Below, in pieces: positions 24,214 through 33,195 of a DNA stretch of 64,000 nt (positions within the stretch are counted from its first letter, which is position 1; the number at the start of each line of letters is the position of its first letter). Below the pieces are notes generated by a model that was given only the letters and a program-made list of their open reading frames with translations, did no database searches and was not told the origin of the DNA. The position numbers and the translations under genes were made by a program. This DNA is from Halovenus marina (GTDB lineage: Archaea > Halobacteriota > Halobacteria > Halobacteriales > Haloarculaceae), in contig NZ_JBLKNZ010000001.1 in assembly GCF_051414115.1 (NCBI RefSeq), forward strand, positions 1,178,001 to 1,242,000, given 5' to 3'.

Positions 24214-26118
24214 GTGCGGGGACGGAAACTGCTTCGGATCGCCCGGTGGGAGGTGACGAAAAACGCTGGCGGCATCGACAGGCGGACGATTCTCATCGCG
24301 CTCGTGGCTATCGTCTTGCTCGGACTCGTCGCGCCGCTCGCCGCATCGGGCGGCGGCGTCGGCCTCGAAGACGGCCTCTATCGTGTCGCAAGCGACGAGG
24401 ACAGCCCCTATCACGACGTCGTCGAAGCCGACGAGGCGTTCGGAGTCGTCCCTGACGCAGGTCGTGGCGCGCTTCGCGAGGACGACGTCGAACTGTTGAT
24501 CGACGGCGAAACCGTCAGATACGGACAGACGGCCAAAGCCGAGGCCGCCTACGACGCGTTCCGGGACAGCGTCCAGCGGTACAACAACCGCCAACTGAAC
24601 GAGGAGGCGAATCGAACCGCGGCGTTTCCCGTCTCCGTCGTCGTCGACTTTCGCCAGCAGGCAGGGCTGGGCGACCAGTTGCGTGTCGACGACGGAGACG
24701 AGGACGACGATGACGGAACGGGCACTGACGGAACGGGGTCAGATGGCGGCAGCGGTGATGGGACCGGATCAGACGGGACTGGCTCGGACGGAACTGGGTC
24801 AGACGGGTCCGGATCTGATGGCGCAACGACTAATCCGGGCGTCGGCGGCCTCTCGCCGTTCGGTGGCGACGAGAGCATCGCCGGGTCGCCGTCGGATATC
24901 AGCCCGCCATTCCCGTTTCAGTCGCTCGTGCTCGCCTTCCTCTTTATCATCCCGCTGAACTTCGTCATTCAGGCCTACGGGAGCACGATGCTCTCAGAGC
25001 GGATCAACCGCCGCGGCGAACTGTTGCTCGTCTCGCCCGTCTCCCGGTTCGACATCATCGGTGGCAAGACGCTGCCCTACTTCCTCGGCGCGATGGCCGT
25101 CGAGGGGGCAATTGCAGTCGGTCTCGTCTATCTAACTCGTGGAACGATCGGCGGGTTCATCTCGATACTCGCCGTGATTCCGCTCGTCGCGCTCTTTCTC
25201 GGGGCCACCTTTCTGGGTGCGATGTTCGCCCGGTCGTTCAAGGAACTCACCTTCCTCACGGTGACGATCACAGTCGGGCTGACAGCGTACGCTTTCGTTC
25301 CGGCGATTTTCAGCGACGTGAACGCCATCGCGCTGATCTCACCGCTGACGCTCGTCGTCAGGGACCTTCAGGGCGAATCGATCGCAGTCAGCGAGTTCGT
25401 CTTCTCGACGACGCCGCCGCTGCTCACCGCGATGGTCTTTTTCGGTCTCGGGACCGGGCTGTACCGCGAAGAGGACATGTTCGACCAGCGCGCGGTGAGC
25501 GGGAAAGTGCTGGATTCGCTCGTCGGCCTGATTCCCGGGTCCGGTCACACGGGCGTACTCCCGGGCCGTCTCCAGCGGACCGTTCCGTTCGACGTTCCCA
25601 CGCTCGAACGGTACCTCTCGGTCAGCGTCGTTACAATCGTGCTCATCCCCTTCATCTTCGTCAGTCAACTCGTCGCGATTGCGTTGCTGTTCGCGTTGGG
25701 GGAGATATCCATCGTGCTCGTCCTCGTCGTCGTGGCTATCGTCGAGGAGATCGCAAAGAGCCTGCACATCTACGCCGCCTTCGAGCATCGCCGCTTCTCT
25801 CGGACGAGCACAGTTGCGCTCGCGCTCGGGGTCTGTAGCGGCCTCGGCTTCTTCCTCGGGGAGAAACTCGCCTTGCTCGCACAGCTCGTCGGCCTGCAGA
25901 ATCTCGCGGTCGGCGAGGCCGGACTTCAGGGCGGTGTCGCGGCTGGCGGTCCGCTCCTGCTGGTCTTTCTGCTCGCGCCGCTCGTGCTCCATACGGTCAC
26001 GGCCGCCATCTCGGCGGTCGGCGCGAGCCGCGGGAAACGGCAGTACGCAATCGCGGTGGCCGTCGCGATGGTCGTTCACTTCCTCTACAACTGGACGGTG
26101 GTGAGTTCCGTTGCTTGA
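24214..26118 (+). CDS. ABC-2 permease fused to a PrsW-like intramembrane protease domain
   Basis: A 634-residue fusion. Residues about 1-430 are an ABC-2 permease: one N-terminal membrane helix, a long extracellular loop with an acidic Gly/Ser/Thr/Asp repeat (GTGSDG units, about 165-205), then five or so helices around NFVIQAYGSTMLSERI. Residues about 465-630 form a second membrane block with VVAIVEEIAKSLHIY, GLGFFLGEKL, LHTVTAAISAVG and VHFLYNW, which match the EExxK-, E- and H-containing motifs of PrsW/CAAX-type metalloproteases. The start is GTG. The second domain may process a substrate or the transporter itself; that is inference. Confidence 0.8.
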   Translation: MRGRKLLRIARWEVTKNAGGIDRRTILIALVAIVLLGLVAPLAASGGGVGLEDGLYRVASDEDSPYHDVVEADEAFGVVPDAGRGALREDDVELLIDGETVRYGQTAKAEAAYDAFRDSVQRYNNRQLNEEANRTAAFPVSVVVDFRQQAGLGDQLRVDDGDEDDDDGTGTDGTGSDGGSGDGTGSDGTGSDGTGSDGSGSDGATTNPGVGGLSPFGGDESIAGSPSDISPPFPFQSLVLAFLFIIPLNFVIQAYGSTMLSERINRRGELLLVSPVSRFDIIGGKTLPYFLGAMAVEGAIAVGLVYLTRGTIGGFISILAVIPLVALFLGATFLGAMFARSFKELTFLTVTITVGLTAYAFVPAIFSDVNAIALISPLTLVVRDLQGESIAVSEFVFSTTPPLLTAMVFFGLGTGLYREEDMFDQRAVSGKVLDSLVGLIPGSGHTGVLPGRLQRTVPFDVPTLERYLSVSVVTIVLIPFIFVSQLVAIALLFALGEISIVLVLVVVAIVEEIAKSLHIYAAFEHRRFSRTSTVALALGVCSGLGFFLGEKLALLAQLVGLQNLAVGEAGLQGGVAAGGPLLLVFLLAPLVLHTVTAAISAVGASRGKRQYAIAVAVAMVVHFLYNWTVVSSVA

Positions 26119-27190
26119 CTTGCTCTCGAACGTGAAGACGACCATCGCACTCCGGGATCTGTCCGCGCTCAGCCGCGAGAAGACCATCGTCCTCGCAATC
26201 CTGATTCAACTGTTTATCGCCGCGTTCTCGTCGTTTCTCGTGGTCGGACTGACATCGCTGTACGACCCCTCGGCCATCGAGAGCGGCAACACTGGCCTCG
26301 ATATCGGCATCTCCGGGGAGTATCAGGACCGCCTCGAAGCGGCTGCCGAGGAAGCCGGTGGCGTCTCGACAGTCGCGTTCGAGGACGCAAACACGGCGCT
26401 CGCCGCCTTCGACGACGGCGAGGTCGCTGCGGTGCTGGACAGCAGCAGGATCGAAACCGACGACGGATCTCGGGTCGACATCACTGCAACTGTCCCCGCA
26501 GAGGACCTCCGAACGACGGTCATCATCGTTCAGATCCGCTCGATTCTCACCGAACTCGAACGGACCGAGCGAACTGATCGCGCTGACTATCTCGACTTCC
26601 AGCCGCGACCGCTGCCTGACGAGGACGGGTCGAGCCCGTTCTTCGGCTTCACCTACACCATCCTGTTGCCGCTCCTGTTGTTTTTGCCACCGTTTATCAG
26701 CGGGTCCGTCGTCGTCGACGCGCTGACCGAGGAGATAGAGCGCGGCACGCTCGAACTGCTCCGGGTCGCGCCGGTTTCGATGACCGATATCGTCGACGGC
26801 AAGTCCATCGCAATGATACTGCTCGCACCGTTGCAGGCGGTGCTGTGGCTCTTCTTGCTCCAGATCAACGGGATCACGATCGACAACATCCTGTGGCTGC
26901 TCCTGTTTGTCACCGCGATTGCGACCATCACAACCGTCGTCGGCGTCCTGCTCGGACTGATAACCCGCCGCCGCCGGAAGGCACAGCTTCTGTACTCGAT
27001 GCTCGTCATTCTGCTGTTCGGCCTCTCCGCGCTGCTGCCGGAACACCCAGCTTCGACCGTCGCGTTGCTATCCGTCGATAGCGCGACCAGCACGACTCGC
27101 CTCCACGTGGTTGGGTTCGCGCTGCTCGCAGTCGGCCTGTACGCCATCGCGCGCCAGTACGTTCGTCGGATCGATCCCGAATCGCTCTGA
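26111..27190 (+). CDS. ABC-2 type permease
   Basis: A 359-residue permease. It has one membrane helix at about 25-45, an extracellular domain (about 50-175), then five helices with LTEEIERGTLELLRVAPVSMTDIVDGK, the usual ABC-2 coupling region. It pairs with the preceding permease/protease fusion and the ATPase, which is the NatB/ABC-2 export layout. Start TTG 26111 overlaps the upstream gene by 8 nt. Substrate unknown. Confidence 0.85.
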   Translation: MLDLLSNVKTTIALRDLSALSREKTIVLAILIQLFIAAFSSFLVVGLTSLYDPSAIESGNTGLDIGISGEYQDRLEAAAEEAGGVSTVAFEDANTALAAFDDGEVAAVLDSSRIETDDGSRVDITATVPAEDLRTTVIIVQIRSILTELERTERTDRADYLDFQPRPLPDEDGSSPFFGFTYTILLPLLLFLPPFISGSVVVDALTEEIERGTLELLRVAPVSMTDIVDGKSIAMILLAPLQAVLWLFLLQINGITIDNILWLLLFVTAIATITTVVGVLLGLITRRRRKAQLLYSMLVILLFGLSALLPEHPASTVALLSVDSATSTTRLHVVGFALLAVGLYAIARQYVRRIDPESL

Positions 27191-27329
27191 ACGGACCGAC
27201 CCCGAGACGCTCTGAACTCTCGGGTCGCCCTCAGTCGCACTGACCTCGCCGGTCAGATCGACCCCGACCCGCGTGGTTCGTCGGCCGGGTCGGCCGCGGA
27301 TTTTTGTACCGTACCGTCCTCTCTCCGGT

Positions 27330-28466
27330 ATGTCAGCGACAGCGTGTGATGTTCTCGTCCTCGGCGTCGGCGGTATGGGCAGTGCCGCGGCGTATCATCT
27401 CGCTCGCCGCGGCTACGACGTGGTCGGTCTCGAACGATACGACATCCCCCACTCTCGCGGGTCGTCACACGGCGTATCAAGAATCATCCGCCGACCGCAG
27501 TACGAGGGGGCGGCGTACGTCCCGCTCGTCGAGCGCGCATTCGAGTTGTGGGAGCGACTCGACGACGACCATCCCCGGCAACTCCTCCACCGTGTCGGCA
27601 GCATCGACATCGGGCCAGAAACTGGTGGGACGGTCTACACGGGGTCGAAACACACCTGTGAGATCCACGACATCGCCCACGACGACCTGAGCGGCGCACA
27701 ACTCAACGACCGCTTTCCGGGCTACGACGTCCCCCCGGAGTATCGCGCTGTCTACCAGCGCGACGGTGGCTTTCTCCATTGTGAGCAGTGTATCGTCGCG
27801 CACGTCGAGGCCGCACACCGACACGGCGCGACGATCCGCGCCCGCGAGACTGTCGAGGACTGGGAGGCCGACGAGTCGGGCGTGACCGTCCGAACCGACC
27901 GCGGGACGTACACAGCAGACCGACTGGTCGCAACTGTCGGTGCCTGGACCGGGAGCCTCTTTCCGTCGCTGTCGCCAATCCTCCAGCCCGAGCGGCAAGT
28001 CCTTGGCTGGTTCCAGCCGACTGAGCCGGAACTGTTCACCCCCGAGAACTTTCCGGTGTTCGTCGCCGACGCGCCGGACGGACACCTCTATGGGTTCCCG
28101 ACCTACGAGGTTCCGGGGTTCAAAATTGGAAAGTACAACCACCGCAACGAGACGGGGGATCCGGCAGAACTCGCGCGCGAACCAGACCGCACGGACGAAC
28201 GGATCCTTCGAGAGTGTGTCGAACAGCACTTTCCGGAGGCCGCCGGGCCGACGATGCGACTCGAAACCTGCATGTTCACCAACACTCCCGACGAGGACTT
28301 TCTGCTCGATACGCATCCCGAGCACGACAACGTCGTCATCGGCGCGGGATTTTCCGGGCACGGGTTCAAGTTCGCGAGCGTCGTCGGGGAAATTCTCGCC
28401 AATCTCGCAGTCGAGGGTGACACTTCGTTACCAATTGAACCGTTCCAAATCGGTCGGTTCGACTGA
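27330..28466 (+). CDS. solA: Sarcosine / N-methyl-tryptophan oxidase-like FAD oxidoreductase
   Basis: A 378-residue flavoprotein of the MSOX/MTOX family. The FAD-binding Rossmann motif is GVGGMGSAAAYHLA, then GLERYDIPHSRGSSHG, and a C-terminal GAGFSGHGFKFA with a Cys (TCMFTNTPDEDF) in the position that binds FAD covalently in family members. These enzymes oxidise secondary N-methyl amines, releasing formaldehyde and H2O2. ATG 27330 starts MSATACDVLVLG. It is monocistronic; the substrate is not certain. Confidence 0.85.
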   Translation: MSATACDVLVLGVGGMGSAAAYHLARRGYDVVGLERYDIPHSRGSSHGVSRIIRRPQYEGAAYVPLVERAFELWERLDDDHPRQLLHRVGSIDIGPETGGTVYTGSKHTCEIHDIAHDDLSGAQLNDRFPGYDVPPEYRAVYQRDGGFLHCEQCIVAHVEAAHRHGATIRARETVEDWEADESGVTVRTDRGTYTADRLVATVGAWTGSLFPSLSPILQPERQVLGWFQPTEPELFTPENFPVFVADAPDGHLYGFPTYEVPGFKIGKYNHRNETGDPAELAREPDRTDERILRECVEQHFPEAAGPTMRLETCMFTNTPDEDFLLDTHPEHDNVVIGAGFSGHGFKFASVVGEILANLAVEGDTSLPIEPFQIGRFD

Positions 28467-28495
28467 TCGGAGCGCAGACCGATCTGGCTTTTCGG

Positions 28496-28927
28496 TTACG
28501 TGCTGTCGGCGGGATCGACGGACAGTCGCAGTCGCAGTTCAGCGCCTGCTGCGAGCGCCTCGACCATCTCGCGGTCGATGCCGAGCGCCGGACTGTCCGC
28601 GTCGACCATCACCGTCCGGTCGTCGACGTACTCGCTGGTTCGGCCGACGAGACTGCGGTCGTTCTCGAATGTCAGGTCGGGGTGGCCGCGACCCTCGATA
28701 GTCTCCGTGTGTTCCTCAACCTCGATGGCGGCGACGATAGTCGAATCCGACTGCTGGCAGGCGGCGACGAACTCGTCGTCGAAGTCAGCGGGCGTGCGGT
28801 CTGCCTCGATTGCGAGGATGCAGTCCCCGGCGGGTGTCAGAAAGTCGTCGCTCGTAACCTCGAACGTGCTGGTGTGCTCTGCGCTGACGTTCTCGTGACC
28901 GTGTGCGTGAACTACTTCCTCTATCAT
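28496..28927 (-). CDS. DUF371 family protein
   Basis: A 143-residue protein starting MIEEVVHAHGHENVSAEH and containing TSDDFLTPAGDCILAIEAD, the pattern of archaeal DUF371. The function is unknown. A TATA-like TTTATATC is upstream, and it is divergent from the fluC pair. Confidence 0.85.
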   Translation of the reverse strand: MIEEVVHAHGHENVSAEHTSTFEVTSDDFLTPAGDCILAIEADRTPADFDDEFVAACQQSDSTIVAAIEVEEHTETIEGRGHPDLTFENDRSLVGRTSEYVDDRTVMVDADSPALGIDREMVEALAAGAELRLRLSVDPADST

Positions 28928-29058
28928 GTGACCATCGCCTGATCGACGTGGATCTACCGGGGATCGATATAAAAGACGGACGACTTGCGTTCGTCTCGTC
29001 GTCCCGAAGAACGGTGCGTTTATTTATCCGTCTGCCGGAATGACTCCACCAGACGCAG

Positions 29059-29472
29059 ATGCTACGGAGACGACTCGTCGGACACGGGGACGCCCTTCTG
29101 CTGGTCGCACTCGGGGGTATGCTCGGCGCGAACCTCCGTTACATACTCGATGTCGCGGCCGGGGGCGCGCTCGCGATAACACTGGTTGTCAACGCCGTCG
29201 GAAGCTTCGGCCTCGGCTTGCTCCTGTTCGATGCGCGGGCCGACGACCTGCTCTCGAAGCGGTTCCGATACGTCTTCGGAACCGGGTTTCTCGCTTCGTT
29301 TACCACCTACAGTACGTTCGTGGCCGATATCGCCGTGACCGCGCCAGCACTCGCTGTGACCTATCTGGTCGCAAGCTATGCGACGGGATTTGGCGGCGTC
29401 CTCGCCAGCCGCGAGATTGTCGCTATGCGTTCCGAGACAGCACTCGCCCCGCCGACTTCGGGTGATGACTGA
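29059..29472 (+). CDS. crcB1: Fluoride channel subunit FluC/CrcB 1
   Basis: A 137-residue four-helix protein with GGMLGANLRYIL, NAVGSFGLG and GFLASFTTYSTF, the motifs of Fluc fluoride channels that let F- leave the cell. ATG 29059 sits about 29 nt after a TATA-like TTTATTTATCC. It overlaps the second subunit gene by 8 nt; such pairs form heterodimeric channels. Confidence 0.88.
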   Translation: MLRRRLVGHGDALLLVALGGMLGANLRYILDVAAGGALAITLVVNAVGSFGLGLLLFDARADDLLSKRFRYVFGTGFLASFTTYSTFVADIAVTAPALAVTYLVASYATGFGGVLASREIVAMRSETALAPPTSGDD

Positions 29473-29845
29473 CGATGCGACGAATGCGGGTGAGAGCACA
29501 GTGATGGACCTCTTCCTCGTCAGCGCTGGCGGCGCGTTCGGCGCTGTCTCGCGGCACGTCGTCGGACTGGCGCTCGATGATACCTCCTTTCCGTGGGCCA
29601 CGCTCGTGGTGAACGCCGTCGGAAGTTTCGTCCTCGGGGTTGTGCTGTTCGGCGTGACCGATACCGAGTTGCTCCTTCTGGTCAGCGTCGGCTTCTGCGG
29701 CGCGTTCACGACCTTCTCGTCGTTTAGCTTCCAGACCGTCGCGCTCTGGGAACGGGGCGACCGGACACGGGCCCTCGCTAACGCGCTCGGAAATCTGGTC
29801 GCATCACTGTTTGCGTTCGCCGTCGCGTGGCTCCTCGTGGCGTGA
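29465..29845 (+). CDS. crcB2: Fluoride channel subunit FluC/CrcB 2
   Basis: A 126-residue partner of the preceding gene, with GGAFGAVSRHVVG, NAVGSFVLG and GFCGAFTTFSSFSF. The two-gene arrangement is the usual one for heterodimeric Fluc channels. It faces the DUF373 gene, with 17 bp between stops. Confidence 0.88.
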   Translation: MTDDATNAGESTVMDLFLVSAGGAFGAVSRHVVGLALDDTSFPWATLVVNAVGSFVLGVVLFGVTDTELLLLVSVGFCGAFTTFSSFSFQTVALWERGDRTRALANALGNLVASLFAFAVAWLLVA

Positions 29846-29862
29846 ACAGCCGAATCGACTGC

Positions 29863-30996
29863 TCAGGACTGCGATCCCGGTCCTTCAGCGCTGATGTCGT
29901 AGTCGACGCTGCTGACGTAGGCGGCGACGCGGACGCCGATGAGGCTGAGGACGATGCTCGCGAGGACGAACACGGCGAGATGTGTCCCCGGGGCGATGGT
30001 GATCGACTCGATGGTCGCGGGGCCGAGTTCCATGTCGGGGATCGTCAGATAACTCAAAACGTCCGACCGCTGGAGGAAGTACGCCGAGAAGCCACGGACT
30101 GCGAGTCCGACGGCGACAGCGACGAAGGGCAGGTTGACGTACGCGCCGCGGATCTCGTCGTCGCGGATGAACTCGTCGAGCAACCGCCCAGCGCTCGCGG
30201 TGAGTGCTGCGGCGGTCAGCCACGGAATCGCCTCGTAGACGAACTCCATGGCGACGATGAGTTCACCGACCACGTCGGCGTCCAGCGACGACGCGCCCAG
30301 CACGCCGACGAACATCCCGACGAGCGCGAGACCGCCTGCGACCACGTACGTGACAAGCGAGACCTGCCCGGAGTAGAGCGCGTTTCGCGTTCCCGTCGAG
30401 AGATTCGACAGAAAGTGGTCGATGCTGAGCCCCTTGTACAGCAAGAAGACGCCGACGACGGCCGCGATGGCAGACAGGGCGACCGCGGTGCTATCGAGGA
30501 TGAACAGTAATGCTGGGAAGGCAAGGAGCGCGACGCCGACCGGCACCAGGACTGTCTTTCGGAGTTCCTCGTCGGCGAGAAACTGCTTGAGCAGGTAGTA
30601 CGTCGATTCGATGTCCCGGTCCTGCCGGACGACGACGCGGTCGACCGCGTCGACCTGGACGCGACTCTCGATGATGGGAACGAGGCGTTCGTCGTCGGCG
30701 CTGTCGACGATAACGACGGCCGAGTCGGGGTCGTATTCGGCGACGAGCTGGTCGACCTGATTGGCGATTGCCCGGTCACCGCTCACCGGTTCGGTCCCCG
30801 ACGATACCACCGCAACGATCCCGTCGTCGAGGTCTCTGGCGACGCGAAGCCCTTCGAGTATGCAGTTGATACGGCTGTTCTCCGGGTCGTCGATGCCGAC
30901 ACTCGTCACTATCCGTTCGACGGCCTCGCGGCCGACGACCGGGCCCTCGAAATCCATCCCCGTCCCCCTGTAGAGACAGACGACCAGCGTGCTCAC
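29863..30996 (-). CDS. DUF373 family membrane protein
   Basis: A 377-residue protein. The N-terminal soluble domain (about 1-135) starts VSTLVVCLYRG and contains VVIVDSADDERLVPII. It is followed by about seven membrane helices. This matches archaeal DUF373, of unknown function. GTG 30996 is chosen over GTG 31008 because a TATA-like TTTTTATTTC (31017-31026) lies about 26 nt upstream and homologues begin at this point. Confidence 0.82.
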   Translation of the reverse strand: MSTLVVCLYRGTGMDFEGPVVGREAVERIVTSVGIDDPENSRINCILEGLRVARDLDDGIVAVVSSGTEPVSGDRAIANQVDQLVAEYDPDSAVVIVDSADDERLVPIIESRVQVDAVDRVVVRQDRDIESTYYLLKQFLADEELRKTVLVPVGVALLAFPALLFILDSTAVALSAIAAVVGVFLLYKGLSIDHFLSNLSTGTRNALYSGQVSLVTYVVAGGLALVGMFVGVLGASSLDADVVGELIVAMEFVYEAIPWLTAAALTASAGRLLDEFIRDDEIRGAYVNLPFVAVAVGLAVRGFSAYFLQRSDVLSYLTIPDMELGPATIESITIAPGTHLAVFVLASIVLSLIGVRVAAYVSSVDYDISAEGPGSQS

Positions 30997-31054
30997 GGAT
31001 GCATCCACGCGGTCACGAAATAAAAATCCACGCTACTGGTCTGGTGTCTTCCCC

Positions 31055-31918
31055 TCACTCGCGTTCGTCAGGGTCGCGAACCCCCTCGTCAGTCACGACT
31101 GAATCGATCAGCCGGAGCGGGGTGGCGTCGTATGCGGGATTGTCGATCTGAAAGCCCTCGGCGGGTTCGCGCATGACCTCGCTCGCGACGCGGTGGTCGT
31201 TCTCGAAGGAGAAGCCGCCCTCGACTATCTTCGCCGCCGACCCGACGGTGGTGACTGGAACGTCGCTGTCGGCTGCCGTCGCCGCGATCGGATAGGTCCC
31301 GATCCTGTTGTAGAGCTTCTCGCCGACGATACAATCCATCCCGATCAGCACGCGGTCACAGTCGGACAGGTAGTGCCCGTGGGCGCTGTCGACGATGAGG
31401 TGTGTCTCGATTTCCTCGAAATCCGCAAGCCGACGCGCCATCCGCCGCCCGAGAAATCGCGGCCGGGCCTCGGTCACGTAGACGGTAAACGATGCGCCAT
31501 CCTCGATAGCGCGGGCGAGCGAGGCGAGGACTGATGTCGAGTAGTCGTGGGTCAAGATTGTCTCGCCGTCGCTCAGCAGGTCGGCCGCGTTGTTCGCGGC
31601 GCGGCGCTTGCCCGTTTCGACACTCTCGATCACCTCGTGGATCACCGCTTCCGTTCGCTCCTGTGCGGCTGCGACGCTCTCGAACTCCTCGCTTTCGATC
31701 CGGTCGAGGATTTCCTGTTGGGTGTTGTGAAGCGACGCGTGTGACGGGTTCGCTCGTTGCAGTGCGCTGCTGTTGCGTTCGAGCGCACGCACGTACTGGT
31801 CGACAGTGGGAAACTCCCGGTCTGTCACTTCGAGCAACGCGCGAGCGGCCTTGACCGCGACGACCGAGGAGCTGTGTGTCTGCATGTCCGCTATTTCCTC
31901 GGCGGTCTCGTCTATCAT
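31055..31918 (-). CDS. eIF2B alpha/beta/delta-like protein
   Basis: A 287-residue member of the eIF2B/MtnA/ribose-1,5-bisphosphate isomerase family. It has ILTHDYSTSVLASL, VTEARPRFLGRRMA, a helix with VLIGMDCIVGEKLYNRIGTY, and VTTVGSAAKIV. Archaeal members include R15P isomerase of the AMP pathway and regulatory eIF2B-like proteins. The sequence alone does not decide, but no other AMP-pathway gene is nearby. Confidence 0.82.
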   Translation of the reverse strand: MIDETAEEIADMQTHSSSVVAVKAARALLEVTDREFPTVDQYVRALERNSSALQRANPSHASLHNTQQEILDRIESEEFESVAAAQERTEAVIHEVIESVETGKRRAANNAADLLSDGETILTHDYSTSVLASLARAIEDGASFTVYVTEARPRFLGRRMARRLADFEEIETHLIVDSAHGHYLSDCDRVLIGMDCIVGEKLYNRIGTYPIAATAADSDVPVTTVGSAAKIVEGGFSFENDHRVASEVMREPAEGFQIDNPAYDATPLRLIDSVVTDEGVRDPDERE

Positions 31919-31966
31919 ATCCCGAACAACGACTGGGGACAGTAAATGTGTTTCCCGACTGGTTCG

Positions 31967-32659
31967 TCAGGTCTCACTCCCTCGTCGCTCGGGACGGAGA
32001 CTTCGAGAGGCGACAACGTCGACGCCAGGGCTGTAGAGATGTACCGGGTCGGTCTCTGGCGTTGCGAACCCGTTCGCCCGAAAGAGCGTGTTCTCTGCGA
32101 CTGTGACTTCCGCGTCGTAGAGCGGCCACCGTTCGTGGTCGACGCGAGCGTATCTGAGCGTCCCCGACTGCGTCTCCGTGTAGAATCGATAGCGCTCGGT
32201 CAGAAAGCCGGGAAGCGACCCGGGCTGTATCTCCAATTGTTCCCCAACGGGTCGATAGGCGCAGGTCACCTGCGCCGGGCGGTCACCGGGGTGGAGTCTG
32301 CGACTCTCGAATCGGACCTGATCCTCGTCGGCGTCGAGCGTGATTCGCGCGTAGTAATACGGGAGATGGTGGAACAGGCGTGCACCGAGTACGCCGAGTA
32401 CCCCCTGCGCGTCGAGGCTGAAGAAGTAGACGCCGTCGTCGCCCCGGTGTGTCACGTACGTCCGGAGATTGAGCTCTGGCAACCGAACGCCGAAGCCGTC
32501 GGGCAGTATGGCTGGCCGGACGTCGACGTTCGTGAACGGGACGACCGAGAGCCACGCGTTCCCGTCGTACGTATCGAGTGTCAGCGCGTCGGGGATGTGC
32601 GGGCGCACGACGGCCGGATCGACCGGCCAGTTGGCAAACAGGACGTGCCGCCAGCCCAT
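31967..32659 (-). CDS. DUF2071 (YqjF-like) protein
   Basis: A 230-residue protein that starts MGWRHVLFANWPVDPAVVRPH and contains LRTYVTHRGDDGVYFFSLDAQ and YYYARI, the pattern of DUF2071/YqjF proteins of the acetoacetate-decarboxylase-like fold. The function is unknown. ATG 32659 is preferred to GTG 32683 from family starts. Confidence 0.82.
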   Translation of the reverse strand: MGWRHVLFANWPVDPAVVRPHIPDALTLDTYDGNAWLSVVPFTNVDVRPAILPDGFGVRLPELNLRTYVTHRGDDGVYFFSLDAQGVLGVLGARLFHHLPYYYARITLDADEDQVRFESRRLHPGDRPAQVTCAYRPVGEQLEIQPGSLPGFLTERYRFYTETQSGTLRYARVDHERWPLYDAEVTVAENTLFRANGFATPETDPVHLYSPGVDVVASRSLRPERRGSET

Positions 32660-32776
32660 GTGAAGCGAGCGGACCACTACCACTCACTCCGATGACATTT
32701 TCGTCTCACTATCGATCCTCTGAACGCCTCCAGATTCGAATCGGCCGAAAAAGAGTGTGTTGGCTCGTGCTGGTGG

Positions 32777-33067
32777 CTACGCTCGCTGTGACTGTTCCGA
32801 GAAGGCAACCCCGATTCGGTCCGACTCGTCTGGGAGGAGTCGCTCTTTCTGGGTCCGCGTGAGCGATTTGATCTCGTGTTCGCGGCGCATCGCCGCCCCC
32901 TTCGAGGGGTGATATTCGACGTATCTGAGCGTGACTGGCCGACGGCCAGCGGTGTATTTGGCACCGTTTCCGGCGTCGTGCTCACGCACTCGTCGACCGA
33001 CGTCCGTGGTGTAGCCAGTGTACAGCGACTCATCGGCGCACTCGACGATGTAAACGTACTGGGACAC
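32777..33067 (-). CDS. GIY-YIG nuclease-domain protein
   Basis: A 96-residue UPF0213-type protein. VYIVECADESLYTGYTTD gives the GIY...YIG-like strands with the catalytic Tyr, followed by RRVREHDAGNGAKYTAGRRP and a conserved Glu in MRREHEIK. These small stand-alone domains are common and their substrates are unknown. GTG 33067 is chosen because the GIY motif normally begins a few residues from the start. Confidence 0.83.
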   Translation of the reverse strand: MSQYVYIVECADESLYTGYTTDVGRRVREHDAGNGAKYTAGRRPVTLRYVEYHPSKGAAMRREHEIKSLTRTQKERLLPDESDRIGVAFSEQSQRA

Positions 33068-33195
33068 GGCCCGGAGTACGACCGCGAGCGGATAATACCC
33101 TCGGACAGTCTTGTGTGCCCTCCATCCTCGGACGGGCGCGCAGCCGAGTTCTGATTCCAGTACCAATTTATGTCTGCTGGCGATACTGCCCGGCG

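Noticed and set aside
25339..27046. Long minus-strand frames opposite the ABC permeases
   Set aside because: His/Arg/Glu-rich shadow sequence complementary to hydrophobic permease genes; no motif or promoter.
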